12,336 bases of DNA, taken from positions 1-12,336 of the forward strand of contig SKKM01000026.1 in the NCBI GenBank assembly GCA_007121485.1. The letters are read 5' to 3'. This stretch comes from Wenzhouxiangella sp. GTDB lineage: Bacteria > Pseudomonadota > Gammaproteobacteria > Xanthomonadales > Wenzhouxiangellaceae. Below the pieces are notes generated by a model that was not told the DNA's origin, searched no databases, and saw only the letters and a program-made list of their open reading frames with translations. Both the position numbers and the translations under genes were made by a program. Below, piece after piece: positions 6,881 to 12,336 of this stretch. Positions within the stretch are counted from its first letter, which is position 1; each line of letters begins with the position of its first letter.

Positions 6881-7535
6881 ACTGCTGATCGTCACGCATG
6901 TACTGATCGTCGGCTACTGGCTGGGCACGGATCTGGCCGTCTATTACATCAGCGGCGCCATTGTCGATCCTGACAAGCCGATCCCGGTGCGCATCTTCGC
7001 CGCCAAGGTAATGCTGCTGCTCGACATGGTGCCGCGCACCGCGCTGATCCTGACCCTGTTGACGGGCCTGAGCCTGGCCGGAGCGCGCTGGCTGCCACCC
7101 GGGCTGATGGCCGCCTGGTGGTTATGGCCACTGCTATTGGCCTGGCTGGCACTGACCTGGATGGTATTCCGACTGGAGCACTCTGGGCTGGGCCATCAGC
7201 TGGCGCGCATCGATTTCGCATTCCGCGTGCTGATCGTGCTGGCCTGTTTCACCCTGGCCTTGGTCCTGTTGACCGGCGCCGGCGCCTTCGAGACCCTGCC
7301 GTGGCTGGCCGGCAAGCTAATGATCATGGGCCTGATCATTGGCCTGGGCCTGCTCATCCGCATCCAGCTCAAGCCCTTCGGACCGCTGTTCGGGCAAGTG
7401 GCTCAGGGCAAGGCCAGTCCGCAAACCGAAGCCCAACTGCGCCGCCTGATCGCCCAGGTCAAGATCCCGGTATGGATCATCTGGATCAGCCTCGTTGCTG
7501 CGGCGGTGCTGGGGCGTCTGAAGCCGTTGTTCTGA
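6870..7535 (+). CDS. Multi-pass inner-membrane protein of unknown function
   Basis: This 221-residue protein has about six hydrophobic segments, at roughly residues 5-28, 42-70, 80-99, 116-137, 147-164 and 199-215. I do not recognise a named family with confidence. The N-terminus (H10, six residues, W17-L-G19) and the downstream D52-x-x-P-R56 resemble the layout of small membrane proteins such as HemJ, CopD and DUF2269 members, in which His in the first helices can bind heme or metal. It begins inside the end of the VOC gene (11-base overlap), so it is co-translated with the VOC protein and hydrolase. It could anchor a redox step or move a pathway intermediate; both are guesses. It ends 5 bases before an inverted-repeat element and is convergent with the FAD oxidase gene. 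Confidence 0.75.
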   Translation: MPHELLIVTHVLIVGYWLGTDLAVYYISGAIVDPDKPIPVRIFAAKVMLLLDMVPRTALILTLLTGLSLAGARWLPPGLMAAWWLWPLLLAWLALTWMVFRLEHSGLGHQLARIDFAFRVLIVLACFTLALVLLTGAGAFETLPWLAGKLMIMGLIIGLGLLIRIQLKPFGPLFGQVAQGKASPQTEAQLRRLIAQVKIPVWIIWISLVAAAVLGRLKPLF

Positions 7536-7540
7536 GGGGC

Positions 7541-7646
7541 TAGGGGCTAGAGGCTAGGGAGCATCGGCGATTCTTTCGTTTCCGGCGCTGGCCGGGCCAC
7601 TGGATAGGCAAAGATCGCCGATGCTCCCTGCCCCCTGACCCCTAAA
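7541..7646. repeat. 106-base imperfect inverted-repeat element between convergent genes
   Basis: The two arms are about 31 bases (7541-7571 and 7614-7646). The inner 16 bases, AGGGAGCATCGGCGAT at 7556-7571, are perfectly complementary to 7614-7629. The stem continues past one bulged base with CTTT (7573-7576) against AAAG (7610-7613). The outer parts are similar, TAGGGGCTAGAGG against TAGGGGTCAGGGG. The left arm also has short direct repeats of the unit GGGGCTA. The loop of about 33 bases contains no gene. No T-tract follows on either strand, so it is not a canonical terminator. It could be a REP/MITE-like mobile palindrome that also shields the convergent transcripts. Confidence 0.75.
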
Positions 7647-7650
7647 AACG

Positions 7651-9219
7651 TCAGTCGATCAGGCTGCCCGGATTGAACAAGCCCTGCGGATCCAGCTGCC
7701 GTTTGACCGCATCGAACAGCGCCAGCGCGGCGGGATTTCGCCCCTTGCGGTAGGAGTAGAACTTTCCCAGCTGAAAGTGCACCGCACCGTTCGTGCGCAG
7801 GACATCAGCCATCCGCTGGCGCAGGCGGGCAACCTGTTCGCGCGCTGCCGGGTTGGCGTCAGGTTCACCGATGCGGGCCAGGTGCTGCGGCTCCACCCGG
7901 CGCCGGTGGTAGACAGTATGCGAATCCGGCCAGTAGAAAACCGGCTCGATCAGGGTGGCCTGGGCGGCGACCGTCGCATAGAGAAAACCGATCTGGATGG
8001 CATGCGCATCCAGGCAGGCGCGCTCTTCTTCCATGACGGCCTGCAGCGCGCCAAAGCAGTCCGCGGCCTGACTATGAGGGACGATGCCGTGCACGGGCAG
8101 CCAGCGCTCGCCGGCCGGGCCCAGCATGGTATTCGGCGGCGCGAATGGAGCGCCGCGAAGGGCCCGCGGAATCGAGCCGGGGATTGCCTTGCCGTCCTTG
8201 ACCAGGCTGCGCGCACGCTTGACCCGATCGGTCAGGGCGGCCGCCGAATCGGCTTCGATGACGGCGTGGGCCGAGTAAGACACGGTGTCCAGAAAACCCC
8301 GGCCACGGGCGGCCAGTTTCAGTCCGGACATCAAGCCTTGGCGCTTGACCACCTGGGCCATGGTGCCGGCGTCTTCGGAAAGCGACGCCCGTTTCATGCG
8401 CATCTCGGCCAGCAGCGGATCGAAGCCAAAGCATTCCGAGGCCAATCCCGCGCGGGACAACTTAGCCATTGCGGCAAACATGGCTTGGGAATCGCGGAAT
8501 TGCCACGACAGGTAGTCGGCATGGCCCGGCGCTTCCAGCAAGCGTAAAGTGGCGCGCAGCTTGATCCCCAGCGTACCCGCATCGGCAATGAAAAGACCGG
8601 TCAGGTCAGGGCCAAAGTAACGGAAGAACGGTGCCGTATCCGGTGCCGCGGCCGCACCCGTGCGCAGGACATCACCAGAGATGGTTGCCACATCCAGACC
8701 CAGTACGCTGTCGCCAACACTGCCGTGAATGCCCGATCCCAGAAAGACGCTGCCCTGCGACAGGGCGCCGCCCAGGGTGGCTTCCAGCCCCGAAAGCGGT
8801 CCGAAATACGGGGTGCGCAGCCCCAGGGGCTCGAGCGCTTCGAACAGTTGTGCCCAGGTCACTCCGCACTCGGCGACCACGTAGCGATCCACACGATTGA
8901 TCTCGACGATCCGGTTCAAGCGGGAGGTATCGATCAGCACGCAGCCAGGGCGGGCAGCGAGATAAGCGTCGGTATAGCTCAGTCCGCCGCCGCGCGCGAT
9001 CATCGGGGTGCCGGCCGAAGCGAGTTCAGCAATCAGGCTTTTGAGCTGATCCGCCGACTCCGGCAGCAGCACCGCCAGCAACTGCTGCCCCAGAGAAAAT
9101 ACGTCGTGGGCGTAGAATTCCAACTCTGCCGAGTCGGTGACCACCACACGCTCCCCATGGTCCTTGCGCAAGCGCTCAACCAGTTCCATGGCGGTTGATG
9201 CCATTTCGGCTTTCATCAT
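7651..9219 (-). CDS. FAD-linked oxidase/dehydrogenase (PCMH-type, GlcD/VAO superfamily)
   Basis: This 522-residue flavoenzyme is of the FAD_binding_4 (PCMH) superfamily, whose members oxidise hydroxy acids, phenols or sugar derivatives. The FAD domain spans about residues 20-230: LLPESADQLKSLIAELA, the pyrophosphate-binding loop MIARGGGLSYTDA (73-85), DTSRLNRIVEIN (97-108), VVAECGVTWAQLFEAL (114-129), the Gly-rich stretch LGGALSQGSVFLGSGIHGSVGD (149-170) and GLFIADAGTLGIKLRATLRL (208-227). The C-terminus closes with the typical D-P-x-G-L-F-N-P-G-S-L. No Fe-S motif and no signal peptide are seen. Two adjacent ATGs at 9219 and 9216 are possible starts, and no clear ribosome binding site distinguishes them. 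It follows the exported-protein gene by 8 bases, so the two are probably co-transcribed. Its substrate, and any link with the catabolic locus to the left, are not determined. Confidence 0.88.
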   Translation of the reverse strand: MMKAEMASTAMELVERLRKDHGERVVVTDSAELEFYAHDVFSLGQQLLAVLLPESADQLKSLIAELASAGTPMIARGGGLSYTDAYLAARPGCVLIDTSRLNRIVEINRVDRYVVAECGVTWAQLFEALEPLGLRTPYFGPLSGLEATLGGALSQGSVFLGSGIHGSVGDSVLGLDVATISGDVLRTGAAAAPDTAPFFRYFGPDLTGLFIADAGTLGIKLRATLRLLEAPGHADYLSWQFRDSQAMFAAMAKLSRAGLASECFGFDPLLAEMRMKRASLSEDAGTMAQVVKRQGLMSGLKLAARGRGFLDTVSYSAHAVIEADSAAALTDRVKRARSLVKDGKAIPGSIPRALRGAPFAPPNTMLGPAGERWLPVHGIVPHSQAADCFGALQAVMEEERACLDAHAIQIGFLYATVAAQATLIEPVFYWPDSHTVYHRRRVEPQHLARIGEPDANPAAREQVARLRQRMADVLRTNGAVHFQLGKFYSYRKGRNPAALALFDAVKRQLDPQGLFNPGSLID

Positions 9220-9227
9220 CGCGCTGT

Positions 9228-9854
9228 TCAGCGCTTGCCAATCTGCAGTCTGAGCTGGTCAACAAGGATGGAGCGATAAAAATCGCCGGTTTCGGCCCGG
9301 CCCAGAAAGCCCAGCATCTCTTCGCGGTCAATTCTCGGAAAATCATCGCAGCCATCGAAGTGGCCCATAAGGTAATAGTGCGGGAAGGCGACCAGACCGG
9401 CATAGCGGCCGGCGTGGGCGGAACGACGGATCAACTCACCGCCCGTGCAGGGATTCGGCGGCGCGCCATCCCAACCGGTCACCATGATGTAGCCCATCAC
9501 GAACAACGACTGCGGGTAGCCGGCCATCAAGGCCTTCATCCGGTAACTGTCGCCCTCCGCATGCCGGCCAGCATAGCCATAGGCACGCGCCAGCTGGTAG
9601 TTCAGGCGCGGATTGTCCGGGTCAGACTCCAGCGCCCGATGACACGCCTCCATGGCCGCCGCCAGATCCATCTCGGCACCGGCCAGGCCCTCGATCACAC
9701 GATGCGGATCGTTGGGGTGGGAGGCCAGCCGATCACAGTCGGTGACCGTTAGTGAATGAGTAGAAGGGTCAAAGGCGGCAATCCGCTCGAAGTCGACAGC
9801 AAAAGCGCCATGAACGGCCAACGAGGAAAGAAAGACCAGCCACATTGCTCGCAT
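9228..9854 (-). CDS. Small exported protein with TPR/Sel1-like helical repeats
   Basis: This is a 208-residue protein with a Sec signal at the N-terminus (MRAMWLVFLSSLAVHGAFA, cleavage expected after residue 19). The ATG at 9854 is preferred over longer in-frame starts because GGGAG lies eight bases upstream and the signal peptide then begins directly. The mature part has an alternating helical pattern: AAMEACHRALESDPDNPRLN, YQLARAYGYAGRHAEGDSYR and KALMAGYPQSLFVMGYIM look like consecutive TPR or Sel1-like helix pairs, which usually mediate protein contacts. Four Cys residues (in VTDCDRL, EACHRA, PNPCTG and GCDDF) could form periplasmic disulfides. It precedes the FAD oxidase in one operon. 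I do not recognise a named family, and the function is unknown. The upstream 9855-10021 shows no gene or clear promoter. Confidence 0.7.
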   Translation of the reverse strand: MRAMWLVFLSSLAVHGAFAVDFERIAAFDPSTHSLTVTDCDRLASHPNDPHRVIEGLAGAEMDLAAAMEACHRALESDPDNPRLNYQLARAYGYAGRHAEGDSYRMKALMAGYPQSLFVMGYIMVTGWDGAPPNPCTGGELIRRSAHAGRYAGLVAFPHYYLMGHFDGCDDFPRIDREEMLGFLGRAETGDFYRSILVDQLRLQIGKR

Positions 9855-10021
9855 CAAACAGACTCCCATCATCAAAGTGCCAGCTTGCCACATCCGGCCC
9901 GATCGTGGCGCGCCGCGCCGTTTCCGGCACACGTCTTCGGCCGGCACTACCGGGCTTGGTGCGGTCAACTGAATCCGGCCTCATGGGGGTGGGGCAATGA
10001 GGCGGCTCGGATCCACTGACA

Positions 10022-10329
10022 TCAATCTCTCCTGCCGAGCTTCGCTGCAGCGATCGCGTGCGGCTTGGGATCGAGCGCCGCGAGTCGGTTGAGCCCATGG
10101 CGTACGAGGATGCGGCCAACGGTGGCCTTGCTCACACCTTCCCTGCGGCTGATCTCAGCCAGCGTTAAACGGTCCGCGGCGCAGACGACAGATCCGCCTG
10201 GACACGGTCTTGGGGTCGACTCGGAAGGACGCTGCTACCCGCCAGCAGCTCCAGCCATGCGCGATCACCAAAATTGACCATTTCCTCTCGACCTCGCGGC
10301 GTTCACTTGGCATTCTTGTGGATGTCCAC
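10022..10329 (-). pseudogene. IS481-type transposase, N-terminal fragment with frameshifts
   Basis: Reading from a GTG at 10329, the frame gives VDIHKNAK, then an in-frame TGA (10305-10303), then TPRGREEMV. This is the usual N-terminal opening of IS481-family transposases. A second frame gives FRVDPKTVSRRI, the first helix-turn-helix. A third frame (ending with TGA at 10022) gives RLTLAEISRREGVSKATVGR and ILVRHGLNRLAALDPKP, which matches the second helix-turn-helix and the LNRL...LDP link to the catalytic domain. At least one stop and two frame changes are needed, and the DDE catalytic domain is absent, so it cannot transpose. The flanking 10330-10409 is probably the rest of the element's end, but I could not define inverted repeats. 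It lies directly downstream of the truncated AbiEi gene, where that gene's toxin partner would be expected. Confidence 0.75.
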
Positions 10330-10409
10330 TCGGAGCTCCTTGACTGAGTGATTAGCTGGACACCAATCAGTCTGTCTTGGATGGGCCTTGTGGACAACCT
10401 ACTGAGAAG

Positions 10410-10901
10410 TCAAATCTGGGCATTAGCGGTCAGTGCCTCTAGATACGGCCGCACGACAGTCGACACGCCGCCCCTGTTGGCTTGACGAGCGACTTCCGCC
10501 AGAGTCGCCCCACCTTGCCTCAGTGCCTCTTGTAGCACTTCGATCGCGATGGATAGCCCCACTTTGCCGCGATGTCGGAAGCAATCCGCCATGGTTTTGG
10601 CCACGCCGAAGACTTTCACCGACAGGCCTTCGATCACGTGCATCTCGATGGGCTCGGTCAGCAGGCTATTCGTGAAACGCAAAATCCGAATGCCCGCGCC
10701 ACTGCGCGCCATCCAGACCTTCGGCGGTAGCTGGTCGGTCAGGCCGTGGAATGCGAGCGCCGAGACGAAACGCACGACGACCTTGGGCACCCGTTTCGCG
10801 ATCTCCGCCAGGCTGTGGTTCGGATCCACGTCGGCGTCCGGCAGCTGATAGACGCCCCGTGACAGACGGATGACTTCGCCGGCACCGAAGGCCGCGCCCA
10901 A
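10410..10901 (-). pseudogene. AbiEi-type (type IV) antitoxin, N-terminally truncated
   Basis: About 163 codons remain. The pattern matches AbiEi antitoxins: IRLSRGVYQLPDAD at the end of the winged helix, VRFVSALAFHGLTDQLPPKV (43-62), FGVAKTMADCFRHRGKVGLS (98-117) and the C-terminal tail with VRPYLEAL. AbiEi represses its own operon and counters the nucleotidyltransferase toxin AbiEii in phage-defence or plasmid-stability modules. Here the frame opens only at a TTG (10901) two codons after a TAA, and most of the N-terminal DNA-binding wing is missing. No AbiEii-like reading frame follows; the IS481 fragment lies there instead. It is therefore an orphan remnant. The C-terminus looks complete. 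A translated short form from the TTG cannot be excluded. Confidence 0.72.
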
Positions 10902-11163
10902 GAGTTACCTGATGAGCAGCGGGAGCGCACAATGGAGCTGCTACGACGGGCGCGGGCCACGATCGGCAGTACCGATGCGCTGGAGCAGTTCGACACATGA
11001 CGAGCGCCGGAGGGCCGGTAAGATCGGTCTACCGCGGCTCTCCAAGAAACCAGCCTAAGCGACCTGGGAGTATTTATCGGACGGTCTGGTCCGCGCCTAA
11101 CGATGCCACGAGCGCCAATCGTCAGACGCAGGGCGCTCCGCAATCGACAACCTACCGTCGGAA
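10902..11163. other. Gene-poor stretch between AbiEi remnant and tRNA cluster
   Basis: No complete gene is seen. On the plus strand, 10863-11000 is an open frame ending in a natural-looking tail (MELLRRARATIGSTDALEQF, then DT and TGA at 10998-11000). It could be the 3' scrap of an unrelated gene, but its first part overlaps the AbiEi remnant antisense and has no start. The rest up to the tRNA promoter at 11164 shows no open frame I would defend. Confidence 0.35.
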
Positions 11164-11192
11164 AAGACAACTCTCCGAAGGTTCGGTATACT
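11164..11192 (+). promoter_or_regulatory. Promoter of the tRNA-Arg cluster
   Basis: AAGACA (11164-11169) and TATACT (11187-11192) are separated by 17 bases, and the first tRNA copy begins 16 bases after the -10 box. This is the best sigma70-type promoter in this part of the window. It may read through the broken copy into the intact one. A second -10-like TACAAT (11353-11358) sits just before the intact copy but lacks a good -35 box. Confidence 0.6.
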
Positions 11193-11207
11193 TTCTGCTT
11201 TGCGAGC

Positions 11208-11322
11208 GCGCCCGTAGCTCAGCTGGATAGAGTACTGCCCTCCGAAGGCAGGGGTCACAGGTTCGAACCGAGCCGAAGGCGAGCTCGCTGAGCCGCGAAG
11301 CGGGTCAGCTATCCTGTCGGGC
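11208..11322 (+). pseudogene. Broken tRNA-Arg(CCG) copy with a 44-base insertion in the T-loop
   Basis: The first 60 bases (11208-11267) are identical to the intact tRNA-Arg(CCG) downstream, including the D-arm and the anticodon loop CTCCGAA. In the T-loop, after GTTCGAA, 44 foreign bases intervene. The tRNA sequence then resumes for 11 bases, TCCTGTCGGGC (11312-11322). The last two acceptor bases and the CCA are missing: the sequence continues CG instead of GC, giving two mismatches at the top of the acceptor stem. The copy could not be a normal tRNA even if the insert were removed, so I call it a pseudogene. It retains the better promoter of the pair. Confidence 0.8.
11268..11311. repeat. 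44-base palindromic insertion inside the tRNA copy
   Basis: The insert consists of adjacent short palindromes. GCC-GAA-GGC (11272-11280) is a small hairpin, GCGAGCTCGC (11279-11288) is self-complementary, and GCTGAGCCGC (11287-11296) pairs with GCGGGTCAGC (11300-11309) across a GAA loop with one mismatch. The repeated design of GC-rich stems closed by a GAA loop resembles short interspersed palindromic elements. It has no coding capacity. Confidence 0.65.
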
Positions 11323-11340
11323 CGGGCTCGTCAGAGCCCG
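11323..11340. repeat. Perfect 7-base-pair hairpin after the broken tRNA
   Basis: CGGGCTC and GAGCCCG flank the four-base loop GTCA. It begins exactly where the tRNA sequence of the broken copy stops matching the intact copy, so it may mark a second insertion or recombination boundary. It is not followed by T residues, so it is unlikely to be an intrinsic terminator. Confidence 0.5.
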
Positions 11341-11369
11341 CCTTAAGTGGACTACAATTCGGAAATCAA

Positions 11370-11446
11370 GCGCCCGTAGCTCAGCTGGATAGAGTACTGC
11401 CCTCCGAAGGCAGGGGTCACAGGTTCGAATCCTGTCGGGCGCGCCA
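11370..11446 (+). tRNA. tRNA-Arg (anticodon CCG)
   Basis: This is a complete 77-base cloverleaf. The acceptor GCGCCCG (11370-11376) pairs perfectly with CGGGCGC (11436-11442), followed by discriminator G and an encoded CCA (11444-11446). The anticodon stem CTGCC/GGCAG encloses CTCCGAA, so the anticodon is CCG, reading the Arg codon CGG. The T-arm is ACAGG-TTCGAAT-CCTGT. It lies 47 bases after the broken copy and 6 bases before a terminator stem. It is the only intact Arg(CCG) gene in the window. Confidence 0.97.
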
Positions 11447-11452
11447 AATTTA

Positions 11453-11481
11453 AAAAGGGCCTCCGCATGGGAGGCCCTTTT
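11453..11481. terminator. Bidirectional intrinsic terminator
   Basis: AAAAGGGCCTCC (11453-11464) pairs perfectly with GGAGGCCCTTTT (11470-11481) around a five-base loop. The plus-strand stem ends in four T residues, and the minus-strand reading ends in five T residues followed by an A/T stretch. It sits between the tRNA and the convergent yceI-type gene and should stop both transcripts. Confidence 0.9.
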
Positions 11482-11500
11482 CACATGCTTCTCGAACATC

Positions 11501-12082
11501 TCACTCCGGCTGAATCGCCTCCATGGCGATATCGATGCGAACCTCGTCGCCCACCGCCGGGACGAACCGGCCGGCATCGAAGTCGGAACGCAGGATGGTC
11601 GTCGTCGCATCGGCGCCGATCGCCGGACGCTGCAGCATCGGGTGGGTCATGGCGGCGAAGCGGGTGATTTCCAGGGTGACCGGCCGGGTGATGCCCTTGA
11701 TCGTCAGTTCCCCCTCGACCGCGGTCGGCGTGTCGCCGTCGAAGATCACCTCGGTGGAGCGGAAAGTGGCCGTCGGGAACTCGGCGGTGTTGAGGAAATC
11801 TTCGGCCTGGATGTGGTCGTCAAAGTCCGGGTAGCCGGTGTTGACCGAGGTCATGTCGATTTCGATCTCCACCGAACCAGTCAGAGCCTCACGGTCGATG
11901 GTGACCGTGCCGCTGGTGCGGTTGAACTTGGCCTGCTGGGTCGACAGGCCGAAGTGGCTGTAGGAAAAGCGCGGGTAGGTGTGGCTGTCGTCGATGACGT
12001 AGGTTTCGGGTGCGGCAAGGACCGGGGCCGCGAAGGCGGCACTCAGAACGAGAGCGGCTGCTAGTCGAGTCATGCGGTTCAT
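11501..12082 (-). CDS. YceI family exported lipid-binding protein
   Basis: This 193-residue protein has a Sec signal (residues 1-23, MNRMTRLAAALVLSAAFAAP followed by VLA), with cleavage expected before APETYVID. The mature part has the YceI beta-barrel pattern: YVIDDSHTYPRFSYSHFGLS (28-47), GTVTIDREALTGSVEIEIDM, FDDHIQAEDFLNTAEFPTAT with the F-L-N-(T/V)-x-x-(F/Y)-P motif, EGELTIKGITRPVTLEI, and the terminal VRIDIAMEA. YceI proteins are periplasmic lipocalin-like carriers that bind polyisoprenoids or similar amphiphiles, and are often linked to stress or to cytochrome b561 partners. The ATG at 12082 follows a GAGAGAGA run that serves as ribosome binding site. It ends 20 bases before the shared terminator. 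The family is clear; the bound ligand is not known here. Confidence 0.93.
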   Translation of the reverse strand: MNRMTRLAAALVLSAAFAAPVLAAPETYVIDDSHTYPRFSYSHFGLSTQQAKFNRTSGTVTIDREALTGSVEIEIDMTSVNTGYPDFDDHIQAEDFLNTAEFPTATFRSTEVIFDGDTPTAVEGELTIKGITRPVTLEITRFAAMTHPMLQRPAIGADATTTILRSDFDAGRFVPAVGDEVRIDIAMEAIQPE

Positions 12083-12260
12083 GTTTTCTCTCTCTTTTCA
12101 GGGAACATTTGCACAATTATGCGCTGGCAGGCGACGACTCCACGCTCACAGTCCGAGATCTCGACTGAACGCCTGCGGGATCCCTGAGACCCGCCGGTTC
12201 GTCCGGGCCAGGCGTTGACACGGCACGCACAAGCGCATGTGAGATTACGGAGCAGCTGCT

Positions 12261-12335
12261 TCAAGGGCCAAGCGGTGCATCGGCGGGGTCGGGGATTTCT
12301 CCCGGGCGCCAGCCGTGATGTGCCGGCAGGCTCCA
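12261..12335 (-). CDS. Possible 3' end of an upstream minus-strand gene (partial)
   Basis: From the right edge the minus strand reads W-S-L-P-A-H-H-G-W-R-P-G-E-I-P-D-P-A-D-A, then PLGP and TGA (12263-12261). The composition looks like a natural, disordered C-terminus. Only about 24 codons are visible and no family can be named. If real, it lies about 180 bases upstream of the YceI gene on the same strand. YceI genes sometimes follow cytochrome b561 genes, but nothing visible here proves that. The intervening 12083-12260 shows no gene I can support and presumably holds the yceI promoter. Confidence 0.25.
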   Translation of the reverse strand, partial: WSLPAHHGWRPGEIPDPADAPLGP

Positions 12336-12336
12336 G

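Noticed and set aside
7541..7646. Inverted repeat as a plain intrinsic terminator
   Set aside because: Neither strand has a T-tract after the stem and the loop is about 33 bases. A terminating effect is possible but not shown.
11268..11311. Insert as a tRNA intron
   Set aside because: Bacterial tRNA introns are group I or II and much longer. The acceptor end of this copy is also damaged, so splicing would not yield a proper tRNA.
11305..11610. Minus-strand open frame across the tRNA and terminator
   Set aside because: Its middle part (DRIRTCDPCLRRAVLYPAEL) is the well-known spurious peptide made by reading a tRNA gene antisense. The frame also overlaps the YceI gene.
12079..12264. Minus-strand frame upstream of the YceI gene
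   Set aside because: It is Arg/Cys-rich, has no ribosome binding site, and overlaps the yceI start region where a promoter is expected.
1..12336. CRISPR arrays, riboswitches, rRNA genes or prophage genes
   Set aside because: No regularly spaced repeats, rRNA sequence or phage structural frames were seen on reading. I did not recognise any riboswitch core.

Overview
The window looks like a chromosomal segment of a GC-rich Gram-negative bacterium, probably a gammaproteobacterium. Support is the encoded 3'-CCA of the tRNA, tight ATGA/TGATG gene overlaps, a TRAP transporter, and exported proteins with Gram-negative signal peptides. The exact lineage cannot be read from the sequence.

Positions 1-7535 form what appears to be one uptake and catabolism locus. 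From left to right it holds an MmgE/PrpD-family dehydratase cut by the window edge (minus), a HutC/FarR-type GntR regulator with a UTRA domain (plus), a three-gene TRAP transporter in the order Q-M-P (minus, 4133 to 1280), and a divergent operon of three overlapping genes (plus, 4296-7535). That operon encodes a double-length alpha/beta-hydrolase-fold protein, a two-domain VOC-fold (glyoxalase/dioxygenase-like) protein and a multi-pass membrane protein. Three copies of a palindrome close to TGTCCGGACA lie before the dehydratase, before the regulator and in the TRAP/hydrolase divergent gap. This suggests that the GntR protein controls the whole unit and that a TRAP-imported organic acid or a derivative is the effector. 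The substrate is not identifiable. The hydrolase has His instead of Ser at the nucleophile elbow of both halves, and the VOC protein lacks the usual His metal ligands, so the chemistry may be non-standard.

Positions 7536-9854 hold a 106-base imperfect inverted-repeat element, then a minus-strand pair: a small exported protein with TPR/Sel1-like helices and, 8 bases downstream, an FAD-linked oxidase of the PCMH/GlcD type. No copy of the GntR palindrome was seen near this pair.

Positions 10022-11500 are decayed accessory DNA around tRNA genes. They hold a frameshifted IS481-type transposase N-terminus, an AbiEi-type antitoxin lacking its N-terminal wing and its toxin partner, a tRNA-Arg(CCG) copy broken by a 44-base palindromic insertion in its T-loop, an intact tRNA-Arg(CCG), and a strong bidirectional terminator. 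Positions 11501-12082 encode an exported YceI-family lipid-binding protein on the minus strand. The last ~75 bases may be the 3' end of another minus-strand gene.
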